Positions 48,887 through 57,482 are shown, numbered from the stretch's first letter. The stretch is DNA of 64,000 nucleotides from DATIJC01 sp035479015 (GCA_035479015.1 DATIJC010000020.1:20189-84188), one strand, 5' to 3'. Numbers and translations are program-made. Notes: a model not told the origin generated them from the sequence alone.

Positions 48887-50202
48887 ATTTTAGTTATCTG
48901 CGCTCCCATCAAATTAAACTGTTCATCCAGTTTTTCATACCCACGGCCGATATGGTCCTTGGGATCGTGCAAGGTAGTCTCGCCTGTGGCAGCCATACCT
49001 GCGATCATCAGTGTAGCGCCATGACGGAGATCTTCTACAGTAAATTCTCCACCCGCGAGTTTCGAAGGGCCAATTATTTTCACTGCGTGAAAATCTGTAT
49101 GTGAATCTTCAGCAACATTAAAATTGTACGTCTCGTCTAAATTATCAACTTTAGGATTGAACATTTCAATCTCGGCCCCCATTTCACGTAGTGATTTCAC
49201 ATATTGGAAGCGGCGTTGTTGGATGGTCTCATGGACAGTACTCTCCCCCTTCGCTTGGGTCATGAGTGCCACCCACAATGGCTGCCAGTCAGTTTTAAAA
49301 CCTGGGTGAATGGCTGTAGTTACCTGTGTACCTTTCAGTTGTCCTTTATAAAAAAACCTGATGCCATAGTCACCGATATCATAGCCTGCACCAGTGTTTT
49401 CTAACTGCTGTAGGAATGCGTGTAAGTCGGCTGCATTGGCGTTCTCAACCACAATGTCGCCTTTGGTGGCCAGCGCCGCGACAGCAAATGAGACCACTTG
49501 GTTTTGATCCGGCATGATCTGATGTATTGCCCCATGAAGTGTGCCTACCCCCACAATCTCAATGATCCGGCCGGGGCGGCGCCGGATCTTGGCTCCCATT
49601 TGATTTAAGAAGGTGATTAAATCATCAATCTCGGTTTCCGCTGCAGCGTTTTCAAGAATCGTCAGACCTTTGGCTTTCACAGCGGCGAGAATGAGTGTCT
49701 CTGTACCCGTATGGGTATTCTTTTCAAAACGGTAGGATGTACCACGCATCCCCTTGGTCTTTGCCCAAATCATACCGTCTTTTACTTCTAGGTCGACCCC
49801 AAGTGCTTTTAATCCGTCAAAGTGGCGCTCCAGCGGTCGCTTGCCGATCTTATCTCCACCCGGGAGGGGAACAACCGCTTCACCAAAACGAGACAAGAGT
49901 ATAGGCAGAAAGAGTGTGGAGGCGCGCGAAGCATCACCGTGCTCCTTATCAATGGAGTGAGATGAAAGGCTTGACGGATTGACCGTGTAGGCACGCTCGC
50001 CAACCTCGCTTGAGTGCGCTCCTAGCGAGTTTATCAACTTGGCAACCAGCGCCACATCACTTATCCGGCTGAAATTGAGAATTCTTGACTCACTGTCCCC
50101 GAGGAGTGCTGCAATCATGAGCTTGTAACTGGCGTTCTTCGCTCCCCCAACCCGTACTGAGCCGTACAATGGTGTCCCACCCTTGATCACGTAGGTTGGC
50201 AT
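48883..50202 (-). CDS. murA: UDP-GlcNAc 1-carboxyvinyltransferase with Asp at the catalytic Cys position
   Basis: First committed step of peptidoglycan synthesis. VGGAKNASYKLMIAALL at the N-terminus, EIDDLITFL, MPDQNQV and HPGFKTDWQPLW. In the mobile loop the usual PGGCxIGxRP is PGGDKIGKRP, with Asp117 where E. coli has Cys115. Enzymes with Asp here (known from mycobacteria) are active but not alkylated by fosfomycin. 439 aa. TAGAAT lies nine bases before the ATG. Confidence 0.95.
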   Translation of the reverse strand: MPTYVIKGGTPLYGSVRVGGAKNASYKLMIAALLGDSESRILNFSRISDVALVAKLINSLGAHSSEVGERAYTVNPSSLSSHSIDKEHGDASRASTLFLPILLSRFGEAVVPLPGGDKIGKRPLERHFDGLKALGVDLEVKDGMIWAKTKGMRGTSYRFEKNTHTGTETLILAAVKAKGLTILENAAAETEIDDLITFLNQMGAKIRRRPGRIIEIVGVGTLHGAIHQIMPDQNQVVSFAVAALATKGDIVVENANAADLHAFLQQLENTGAGYDIGDYGIRFFYKGQLKGTQVTTAIHPGFKTDWQPLWVALMTQAKGESTVHETIQQRRFQYVKSLREMGAEIEMFNPKVDNLDETYNFNVAEDSHTDFHAVKIIGPSKLAGGEFTVEDLRHGATLMIAGMAATGETTLHDPKDHIGRGYEKLDEQFNLMGAQITKI

Positions 50203-50214
50203 AAGGACTCTATT

Positions 50215-51213
50215 CTACAGGAAGAAGACCTCCCGTTCCAATCTGATACCAAACTTGCGCTCGACGGTACTTTCCACCAGCAGACAGAGGTTACCTACGT
50301 CATTGGCACTCGCACTCCCACTATTGATCAGGAATGTCGCATGCTTTTCACTCACTTGGGCTCCTCCTGTAGTCGTACCTTTCAGACCCGCCGCTTCTAT
50401 CAAAAACCCGGCCGCTACTTGTATGGATCCATCTGATAGTTTTCGTACTGCGCCTTCTGGAATCGCCATCTGAGAGCTGAGAGCTGAAAACTGAGAGCTA
50501 GAGAGTACGGGATTCTTATACATACACCCCGAGCTTGGGACTCCTATAGGCTGTGTGGAGCTGCGCCGTGCGGCGGCTTCACGTACCCGCTCTTGAATGA
50601 CGCTGGGATTATCATGGAGCAGTGTAAATGTGGCCGACAAAATCACGGCTCGGTCCTGATGAAATACAGAGTGATCGTATGCGAGACCCAACTTTTCGAC
50701 GGGCCAGCGCTCTCGCTTTCCTGTCTGCGTACATACTTCGACCGATACAACCCGTTCACCGATCAAAATATCTGGACGGAAGTGCGAATTATTCACAATC
50801 GCTCCGCCAATTGTTCCCGGTACTCCTACAAAGTACTCCAGCCCAGCATATCCCTTCTCCATCGTCTTATTGGCAAGTACAGCCGTGATTACACCGCTAT
50901 CAACTTCTACTAAAATTTGCTCCGGTGTATCTTGCCGCACATAGATTTGTGAGGTTGTGTTCCTGATCACTAGACTATCGATCCCTTCATCAGGAATAAC
51001 CACATTGCTGGCTCCGCCGATTACGGTGAATTCAATTCCATTTTCAAAACAAAATTTGGAAAGTTCAAAAAGAGTATCCCTGTCGCCGACTTCTACAAAC
51101 ATTGCAGCTTTGCCACCGACTTTCATATACGTGTATGGCGCAAGTAGGACATCCTGCTGAAATTGAAGAGTCGGAAATTTTTGAACTAAACTTTGTATTT
51201 TGTCTTCTTGCAT
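50215..51213 (-). CDS. murB: UDP-N-acetylenolpyruvoylglucosamine reductase
   Basis: FAD/NADPH enzyme making UDP-MurNAc. TYMKVGGKAAMFVEV, VIGGASNVVIPDEG, GLEYFVGVPGTIGGAIVNN, and the proton-donor region PSSGCMYKNP, where Cys replaces the more common Ser. A late Glu in VSEKHATFLIN...LCLLVESTVERKFGIRLEREV. 332 aa from ATG 51213. Residues ~237-248 (SSSQFSALSSQM) come from five tandem heptamers (50470-50504) just after the active-site loop. Confidence 0.94.
   Translation of the reverse strand: MQEDKIQSLVQKFPTLQFQQDVLLAPYTYMKVGGKAAMFVEVGDRDTLFELSKFCFENGIEFTVIGGASNVVIPDEGIDSLVIRNTTSQIYVRQDTPEQILVEVDSGVITAVLANKTMEKGYAGLEYFVGVPGTIGGAIVNNSHFRPDILIGERVVSVEVCTQTGKRERWPVEKLGLAYDHSVFHQDRAVILSATFTLLHDNPSVIQERVREAAARRSSTQPIGVPSSGCMYKNPVLSSSQFSALSSQMAIPEGAVRKLSDGSIQVAAGFLIEAAGLKGTTTGGAQVSEKHATFLINSGSASANDVGNLCLLVESTVERKFGIRLEREVFFL
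50470..50504 (-). repeat. Tandem heptamer repeat inside murB
   Basis: Minus strand: TCTCTAG, CTCTCAG, TTTTCAG, CTCTCAG, CTCTCAG. In frame. Confidence 0.8.
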
Positions 51214-51219
51214 ATGTAT

Positions 51220-51310
51220 TGTCATCCTTGCGAAGGCAAGGATCCAGTCAATAAGTAACTCAATATTGTATTTATTTGTTGCATGGATTCCTGCCTACGC
51301 AGGAATGACA
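51220..51310. repeat. Inverted pair of palindromic repeats between murC and murB
   Basis: Two 27-base palindromic units (51220-51246 and 51284-51310), each with TGTCAT at the outer end and ATCCA at the inner end, 22 of 27 identical in inverse, separated by 37 bases with no gene. The second unit encodes the last residues of MurC (PVIPA) and its stop. Same geometry as the repeats around the GIY-YIG gene. Confidence 0.8.
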
Positions 51311-52617
51311 GGCAGTTTTTCGTATACTTTATATATGTCACCAGCACCCATGGTAATAAACACAGTGTTTTGGCTTTGGATAATAGATTGTAGGTAGTGG
51401 GCTAATTCATCTACTGTTGAAATTAGTTTCGCTTTGGAACCGATTGCGTCAACCAGCATCTGGCTGCTTACGGATGCATCTGGTTTTTCGCGGGCTGACG
51501 CAAAAATATCCAAAAGAACTACTTCGTCAGCCACCTGCAGAGCGCTCACAAATCCAGTAAACAATGCCTTGGTGCGTGAATACGTATGCGGCTGGAAAGC
51601 TGCGACAATTTTTTTGCCTGGCCGCCAGGCTCTCAATGCTGTCAGTGTTGCTCGTATTTCATCGGGCGTGTGCGCATAGTCATCAAAACATTCAACAGTT
51701 CCCTCCACCCCCTTGTTTTCAAACCGGCGCATGGTCGAATGAAAATTCTCCAGAGATTTCCTGGCTGATGGCTCGTCAACCCCCGCTATCTTGGCAGCCG
51801 CAATTGCGTAGGCGCTGTTTCGCTGATTAAACTCACCAGGAATCAATAAGTGGAGCGGCTCTGGAAGATCACAAGAGATTACATGTATATCAGAGCGCAG
51901 TTTTTTAGCAACTCCGATTAAATCTGAGTCAACCCCGTTAATTATTAGTGTCCCATTTGTGGGCAGGGAATTAAAAAAATCCAGGAAAGTCTGCTTCATT
52001 ACTTCAAAGTCAGGATAGATGTCTGGATGATCATATTGAAGGTTGGTGCACACAATAACTTCTGGGTGCTGGAAAATAAAACGTGGGCGGTGATCAACGG
52101 TCGGATCCACTGCGTACTCGTCTGCTTCGGCAACGAACCATTCGCCATCTGATACATATCTTCCGGTTCGACCAAGATCGGAAATATTGCCAACGCCCAC
52201 AGCATAGCTTGGGTGTAATCCGGCACGCTCCAAAATTACTGCGATCATTGCAGTAGTCGTGGACTTGCCGCCTGTACCGCAAACACTAATTAAACGTTTC
52301 TCTGCCGTTAATTCACCCAAAGCTTCCGCCTGGCTTAAAACAGGGATACCAAGTTTAATAGCTTGCTGCACTTCTACGTTTTGTTTACCCTGATGCGCAC
52401 CAGTATAAATGACCAAATCAATATCTTTTGTAACTTGCTCAGAGACAAAGCCATCATAAATTGTAAATCTTAAATCATCTAAGATTTTTTGCGTGACGAA
52501 ATTTTCAGGAAGATCAGATCCAGTAATAGTGCACCCAAGATCTAGGAGGCACTGCGCCAATGCAGTCATCGCCACCCCTTTAATTCCCACAAGGTGAACC
52601 CGTTTGGCCGTAATCAT
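51295..52617 (-). CDS. murC: UDP-MurNAc--L-alanine ligase
   Basis: Adds L-Ala to UDP-MurNAc. VHLVGIKGVAMTALAQCL, a P-loop CGTGGKSTTTAMIA (GTGGKS at 114-119, where most MurC have GTHGKT), EADEYAVD, NLQYDHPDIYPDF, DDYAHTPDEIRATL and FQPHTYSRT. 440 aa. TACAAT lies exactly six bases before the ATG (52624-52629). The C-terminus PVIPA is encoded by a palindromic repeat. A weak heptamer-like stretch occurs near 51372-51399. Confidence 0.95.
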   Translation of the reverse strand: MITAKRVHLVGIKGVAMTALAQCLLDLGCTITGSDLPENFVTQKILDDLRFTIYDGFVSEQVTKDIDLVIYTGAHQGKQNVEVQQAIKLGIPVLSQAEALGELTAEKRLISVCGTGGKSTTTAMIAVILERAGLHPSYAVGVGNISDLGRTGRYVSDGEWFVAEADEYAVDPTVDHRPRFIFQHPEVIVCTNLQYDHPDIYPDFEVMKQTFLDFFNSLPTNGTLIINGVDSDLIGVAKKLRSDIHVISCDLPEPLHLLIPGEFNQRNSAYAIAAAKIAGVDEPSARKSLENFHSTMRRFENKGVEGTVECFDDYAHTPDEIRATLTALRAWRPGKKIVAAFQPHTYSRTKALFTGFVSALQVADEVVLLDIFASAREKPDASVSSQMLVDAIGSKAKLISTVDELAHYLQSIIQSQNTVFITMGAGDIYKVYEKLPVIPA

Positions 52618-52623
52618 AGGTCT

Positions 52624-52629
52624 ATTGTA
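52624..52629 (-). promoter_or_regulatory. -10 box of leaderless murC
   Basis: TACAAT on the minus strand, AGACCT, then ATG. Confidence 0.65.
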
Positions 52630-52646
52630 CCGCTAATTTCCGGGCA

Positions 52647-53324
52647 CTACTGTGTCAACCAGGCACCCACGGCGAAATTGCCATTTTCTCTGACGTCCTG
52701 GGTTTCCAAGTACTTGCGGTGCGAGAAAAGATCTGCCTCGAGATAAGTATCGCGTCCATCAATAATGATACGCGTATCATCGATACCAAACTCAAGACAC
52801 TGAGAGCGGATAAATCCCGGCAAATCCACCTGATATCCTTCTCGTGTTTCCGCAATAAAATCTTCCCATCCGGGAATCACAACTTGAGCTGGTGGCATGG
52901 GTAAAACGTAAGACTGTTTGTGAATGCTGGGGCCGATCCACACCCACAGGTCGCCCTTATCGCTGCCGTTCTCATGTTGAGCGTGTAATAAACTAATAGG
53001 AATGATTCCAGAGACTGCGCCTTTCCACCCCGCATGGGCGAATACGATCCCTTTCTTCTTTCGGTCCACCAGCAATACGGGTACACAGTCAGCAAATTGG
53101 TGTGCCAATACCAGACCTTTTTCCCTGGTTATCAAGATATCGCCGCTTATTTCATCCGGAACGGTTTTGCTGGTACCCAAGTATGAATGAATGCTGTGTT
53201 CGTGGGACGGTAGCACCACAGGTCTTTGCAGGAGCGCTTCAATTTGGGCAGATGTGGTGATCGGACCGTCAGACTTGGCGGTGATGGCGATCGAACATTC
53301 TAAGAATGGTGATAAGACTTGCAT
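52647..53324 (-). CDS. pgeF: Peptidoglycan editing factor / YfiH-type laccase-domain protein
   Basis: DUF152/YfiH family, 225 aa. Metal-binding pattern visible: HEHSIHSYLGTSK, AHQFADCVPVLLVD with the Cys, FAHAGWKG with the His, and WIGPSIHKQSY. E. coli PgeF hydrolyses wrong UDP-MurNAc-L-Ser so that L-Ala is used; other members act on purine nucleosides. Position just upstream of murC in this cluster fits the editing role. Start shares one base with the yvcK stop (TAATG). Confidence 0.88.
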   Translation of the reverse strand: MQVLSPFLECSIAITAKSDGPITTSAQIEALLQRPVVLPSHEHSIHSYLGTSKTVPDEISGDILITREKGLVLAHQFADCVPVLLVDRKKKGIVFAHAGWKGAVSGIIPISLLHAQHENGSDKGDLWVWIGPSIHKQSYVLPMPPAQVVIPGWEDFIAETREGYQVDLPGFIRSQCLEFGIDDTRIIIDGRDTYLEADLFSHRKYLETQDVRENGNFAVGAWLTQ

Positions 53325-54325
53325 TACTTTTTAATAATACCGAAAACTACTTTGCCTAGTTTCCCACTATCATGGCGGATAATAGAGCGGGCAAGTACGT
53401 CACCAGCTTCAGCTTTTACCTCATGATGAGACAGAATTGGGGCGCGGATTACTTTCACCTTCCCATCATATGCATCGAGATCATCGACTATTGGTACTGA
53501 GGATTCCTTGGTGTAAACATCTAACGCGTGCTGCGGAAACTCTCTGTCAGTATTCATCACCACAAAATCAACACGTTCGGACGGCAGAAACCTGTCCAAT
53601 TTTTCCAAAAATGTGGAGGCGCTAAAACCGTATGTCTCACCATACTTTGTCATCAGATTTACCACAAAGATAAGTTTCGCACGGCTCCTCACTATTGCTT
53701 CACGGACCCCACCTATCACCAAATTGGCTATGGTATTTGTGTAAAAATCACCCGGACCTAAAACAATATAATCTGCAGCGAGAATCCGCTCGGCTGCCTC
53801 AGGACTAATCTTTGCTTTGGGAACAGTATACAAATCTTGTATGTGAATTTTTCCATCATGCTCCGGCTCATCGATTGCGTGCTCCCCCACTACTTCTCTC
53901 CCGTCCTCTAATTTTGCTACCAGCCTCACATCATCATACGAGATCGGTAGGATTTCTCCCCGCACGCTCAAAAGTTTACACGTCTCCTGGATAGCTTTTG
54001 ACTGTGAACCGACAATATCTGTCATTGCTGCAAGGAACAAATTACCAAAGGTCATGCCGCTTATACCTTTGCCCTGATGAAATCTGTAGAGAAACAGCTC
54101 GCGCAGCAACGGCTGGTTTTTAGAGAGGGCTGCAAGTGCTAACCGTACACCGGATGTAGGAAGCAGTCCAAATTCATCGCGCAGTACCCTATTAGATCCA
54201 CCATCATCGACCATGGTGAGCAGGGCACACAGCGAAAGCGGTAGGTCACGCAAACCTGAAAGTAAGGTATATGTCCCGGTTCCCCCACCGATGACGACTA
54301 CCGATGGTAGCGAAACTTTAGTCAT
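53324..54325 (-). CDS. yvcK: YvcK/CofD-like UDP-sugar-binding regulatory protein
   Basis: GlmR/YvcK family, 333 aa. SVVVIGGGTGTYTLLSGLRD, TMVDDGGSNRVLRDEFG, SGMTFGNLFLAAMTDI, VLGPGDFYTNTIANL and VNLMTKYGETYGFSA are family motifs. In Firmicutes these proteins bind UDP-GlcNAc and channel carbon into peptidoglycan precursors. Coupled to murE (ATGA) and pgeF (TAATG). Confidence 0.92.
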   Translation of the reverse strand: MTKVSLPSVVVIGGGTGTYTLLSGLRDLPLSLCALLTMVDDGGSNRVLRDEFGLLPTSGVRLALAALSKNQPLLRELFLYRFHQGKGISGMTFGNLFLAAMTDIVGSQSKAIQETCKLLSVRGEILPISYDDVRLVAKLEDGREVVGEHAIDEPEHDGKIHIQDLYTVPKAKISPEAAERILAADYIVLGPGDFYTNTIANLVIGGVREAIVRSRAKLIFVVNLMTKYGETYGFSASTFLEKLDRFLPSERVDFVVMNTDREFPQHALDVYTKESSVPIVDDLDAYDGKVKVIRAPILSHHEVKAEAGDVLARSIIRHDSGKLGKVVFGIIKK

Positions 54326-55500
54326 TGTTTTAATATTTTTTCTACAACTTTCCTATCACTCCAGGGGAGTTCTAGGCCACCGAGATTCATGCTTTTTTCA
54401 TGCCCTTTTCCGCACATGATAACAGTATCTCCTCTATTAGCAAGTTTTCGAATAGCAAAACTGATTGCTTCTTTTCTATCTGCAATACTAACAATTTTCT
54501 CATGCCCTTTTTTCACACCAGATTTAATTTGGGAAATAATTGACCAAGGATTTTCCATTCGCGGGTCTTCACTAGTCAAGACCACATAATCGGCTTGCTC
54601 ACATGCAATACTACCCATGAGTGGGCGCTTCGTGACATCTCGTTGCGAAGCGCAACCAAACACGACGATGAGTTTTGCTTTTTTACTGCGCATGGTTTTC
54701 CTGACACTGGTAAGCGCTGCTTCAAGGGCGTTTGGTGTATGAGCAAAGTCAACAATAATATGTAGGCCTTTGGTATTGGTAACTTTCTCCATGCGTCCAC
54801 TCACACCCTGAAAACTAGCAATCGCTTTACCTATGTCCTGTTCGGGAACTCCAATTTTTTTAGCGATAGAGACAACCAGCGCACTGTTTTGAAAATTGTA
54901 GGTTTGAGCTCCAAAACGCTTGCGCACTGCGGATAGTACGCTTCCCCCCAATATATGCGTGTCGTACACTTTTGCTTTTGGAAGTATTTGCGAAAGTATT
55001 TTAAAAGACTCCTGATCATCTTTGTTTACATACGAAATTTTTGCGCCTGCAAGCAGCCTCCCTTTTGTACGGACATAGTTTTCGTATGTTTTATGATAAT
55101 CTAAATGCTCATGAGTCACATTCGTAATGCCAGCGTAGGTGGGACGAATTCCCCAGATCCTGTTTTGATCTATGGCATGTGAAGTAACTTCCAGAACTAC
55201 AAACTCATAATCCATGTCGGCAATTTTTTTAAGTAGTCGCTGTAGCGAAAAGCTTGAGGGCGTCGTCACATGAAAGCCTGTGTCTATTTCGTCCTTCCCG
55301 ATATACGCAGCAACCGTGCTTATGAGGGCAACTTTATAACCCGCCTTAACCAATACTTTGTAGAGGAGTGTGGCCGTTGTAGTTTTGCCATCAGTTCCCG
55401 TTATAGCTACTATTTTTAATTTTTTACTTGGAAACCCATAGGCGAGGTTCGCTAGAATTGCTTGGAAAAGGTGATACAGATTTTTGAAATCCTGCAACAT
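54322..55500 (-). CDS. murE: MurE-type UDP-MurNAc-tripeptide ligase lacking the N-terminal domain
   Basis: Mur ligase adding the third residue. Starts almost at the ATPase domain: VAITGTDGKTTTATLL with the P-loop at 34-42, about 75 residues earlier than in full-length MurE. Then VVLEVTSHAIDQNRIWG, TNVTHEHLDYHKTYENY, DFAHTPNALEAAL, VFGCASQRD and TSEDPRMENP. The last motif resembles the DNPR diamino-acid site but reads EDPR, so the substrate (DAP or Lys) is unclear. 392 aa. TACAAT six bases before the ATG (55507-55512). Confidence 0.9.
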   Translation of the reverse strand: MLQDFKNLYHLFQAILANLAYGFPSKKLKIVAITGTDGKTTTATLLYKVLVKAGYKVALISTVAAYIGKDEIDTGFHVTTPSSFSLQRLLKKIADMDYEFVVLEVTSHAIDQNRIWGIRPTYAGITNVTHEHLDYHKTYENYVRTKGRLLAGAKISYVNKDDQESFKILSQILPKAKVYDTHILGGSVLSAVRKRFGAQTYNFQNSALVVSIAKKIGVPEQDIGKAIASFQGVSGRMEKVTNTKGLHIIVDFAHTPNALEAALTSVRKTMRSKKAKLIVVFGCASQRDVTKRPLMGSIACEQADYVVLTSEDPRMENPWSIISQIKSGVKKGHEKIVSIADRKEAISFAIRKLANRGDTVIMCGKGHEKSMNLGGLELPWSDRKVVEKILKQ

Positions 55501-55506
55501 AGAGTA

Positions 55507-55512
55507 ATTGTA
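55507..55512 (-). promoter_or_regulatory. -10 box of leaderless murE
   Basis: TACAAT on the minus strand, TACTCT, then ATG; lies immediately after the ftsI stop. Confidence 0.65.
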
Positions 55513-57201
55513 CTATTGTTTAGGCTGGATGCCCATTTTCAGGAAAAGCTGTTTGGCTATAGAAAACCACAGTGGTGCCGCAGTCTCACTTCCCCATTGT
55601 GAAGTCTTAGGTTCCACCAAGCGCACTAACATCGTAAATTTTGGGTTCTCCGCGGGCGCAAAGCCCACAAAGCTGGCTATCGTGCGATTTTCATCATAGT
55701 GTCCACCTACAGGGATTTGCGCTGTGCCGGTTTTTCCCGCTATCGAATACTGCGCCGGTAAAGTCCACTTCGCATCTCCATGGGCGGCAGAATCGATCAT
55801 CATGTTCGCAACAGTTCTTGCTGTCTGAGCGCTTACCACCCGCCGCAATGGTTTTGGAGGGATGACAAAATTTTGTCCATCTGAATAGACTCTGTCCGCA
55901 ATTTCAGGTTGCATCAGTACACCGCCATTTGCGATAGCATTGACGGCGTTCACCATTTGGATACCTGTTACAGCGATCCCCTGTCCGAAACTGGCAGTCG
56001 CAAGATCGATGTCGCCCCAAGATTGATCAGGCCGGAGTGTAGGAGTACTTTCATCCTGTAAATCAATTCCACTTTCCTGCCCAAACCCAAAGTTCTTTAC
56101 ATATGAAATGAAGGATTGTTTTCCAATTTTGTCAGCCGCGAACATCATTGCTGTATTGTCTGATTTGACTAATGCTTGCAGCATAGTGATACCAGCCTGG
56201 TACTCATTGTTCCATGTACGTATGGTGTAAGTACCCACTTTTTTTGGAGCTCCACAGTCGTCGCAAGGTGTCTCTGGTCCAATCCTTCCCAAATCTATTC
56301 CCGTAGCAACTGTAATCACCTTAAAGGTGCTTCCAGGTTCATACGCATCTGCGATCATAGGATTTTTGAAACGGGCAGGATCTTCTTTTGCATAGTTGCC
56401 AGGGAAATATGACGGCAAGGATGCCATTGCTAAGATTTTTCCAGTCTGCGTTTCCATGATGACGGCATCAGCTTCTTTTGCTCCATACCGCTCCATTCCT
56501 CTTTGCAGTTCTGCCTCCACTAGATACTGAATGTCCCGGTGTATTGTGAGCTCCACATTCCGGCTACCGGACACTTCAGCGCTATTTCCTTCACTAATAA
56601 TTGGTACGCCCAATGCGTCGGTTGCCTGGTGACGCTGGATAGTTTTTCCCCGCAGCTCTAAATCGTACTTACCTTCGATGCCAAAATACCCTTGATCCTC
56701 ACCCTGGCTATTCTTGCCGACAAAACCAAGTAAGTTTGCTGACATCGAAGCTTCCGGATAAAAGCGGTGTGACTGTCCTTCGAACTCCAAACCAGATATT
56801 CCTAGAGCATCAATTGCATTTTTCTGCTCCTTGGAGAGTCCAGTCATTAGCACAATCCGCTTGCGATCATCAAGTAATTTTGTATTGAGAGAACCCGAAC
56901 AAGAAGCATCTTGCTTACACAGCAGCGGAGTCAGAGCTGCTATTACTAGACTGGGCTTTTGTGTTAGTGAATCAGGTCGGATGGCCAGAGTAAATACTTG
57001 CTGATTGAGCACCAAGGGGTACCCGTCCGCAGTAGCGATAAGACCGCGTAGCGTAACCAGAGGGGATGAACGGTCATATTGTGCCTGAGCCTCAGCTTGG
57101 AGCTTCTCGGCCTCTATAATCTGCCAAAACCCTAACCGCACAATACACAGCAAAAACCCCAGAAAAAAAATGAATTGTAAGAACTTAAGACGTTTATGCA
57201 T
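55513..57201 (-). CDS. ftsI: Class B penicillin-binding protein (FtsI/PBP2-type transpeptidase)
   Basis: Divisome transpeptidase, 562 aa. Short cytoplasmic tail, membrane anchor (~8-28), PBP dimer domain, then the transpeptidase: Ser291-T-F-Lys294 in YEPGSTFKV, SDN at 347-349, KTG at 490-492 (GKTGTAQ). Located between the FtsL-like gene and murE as in classical dcw clusters, which supports FtsI over an elongation PBP. Shares one base with the upstream gene (TAATG). Confidence 0.94.
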   Translation of the reverse strand: MHKRLKFLQFIFFLGFLLCIVRLGFWQIIEAEKLQAEAQAQYDRSSPLVTLRGLIATADGYPLVLNQQVFTLAIRPDSLTQKPSLVIAALTPLLCKQDASCSGSLNTKLLDDRKRIVLMTGLSKEQKNAIDALGISGLEFEGQSHRFYPEASMSANLLGFVGKNSQGEDQGYFGIEGKYDLELRGKTIQRHQATDALGVPIISEGNSAEVSGSRNVELTIHRDIQYLVEAELQRGMERYGAKEADAVIMETQTGKILAMASLPSYFPGNYAKEDPARFKNPMIADAYEPGSTFKVITVATGIDLGRIGPETPCDDCGAPKKVGTYTIRTWNNEYQAGITMLQALVKSDNTAMMFAADKIGKQSFISYVKNFGFGQESGIDLQDESTPTLRPDQSWGDIDLATASFGQGIAVTGIQMVNAVNAIANGGVLMQPEIADRVYSDGQNFVIPPKPLRRVVSAQTARTVANMMIDSAAHGDAKWTLPAQYSIAGKTGTAQIPVGGHYDENRTIASFVGFAPAENPKFTMLVRLVEPKTSQWGSETAAPLWFSIAKQLFLKMGIQPKQ

Positions 57202-57482
57202 TACTTCGCGCTAGCAAGAACTGATGGAGTAGTCACTATAGATACTGTGTGCATAATGTCAACATAGCCCAAAGCTAGAGCTTCATCATGAATTGAGTGA
57301 AGCGAGCTATTTGCAGATATTTGTTGCATGTTTGCGTTATTTTTCTGTTGTATTTTAGAAGTCTCTAGGGTGAGCGTATGCAGCTCCTGACCCATGCCGC
57401 TCATCCGGGCTGCAGTAGTCACGGTAGCAAGTACTAAACCGATGCAAAGTACCAAGAACAGAGATGTAATTGCGCGTGTCAT
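57201..57482 (-). CDS. FtsL-like small bitopic division protein
   Basis: 93 aa: very short cytoplasmic tail, one membrane helix (~5-25), then a coiled-coil-like stretch (ELHTLTLETSKIQQKNNANMQQIS) and SIHDEALALGYV, resembling the end of FtsL/DivIC proteins. Sequence similarity alone is weak; the call rests on architecture and position between rsmH and ftsI. Overlaps rsmH by four bases. Confidence 0.75.
   Translation of the reverse strand: MTRAITSLFLVLCIGLVLATVTTAARMSGMGQELHTLTLETSKIQQKNNANMQQISANSSLHSIHDEALALGYVDIMHTVSIVTTPSVLASAK

Noticed and set aside
51372..51399. Heptamer array inside murC
   Set aside because: Four 7-mers can be drawn (GGCTTTG, GATAATA, GATTGTA, GGTAGTG) but they are too degenerate to claim as a repeat.
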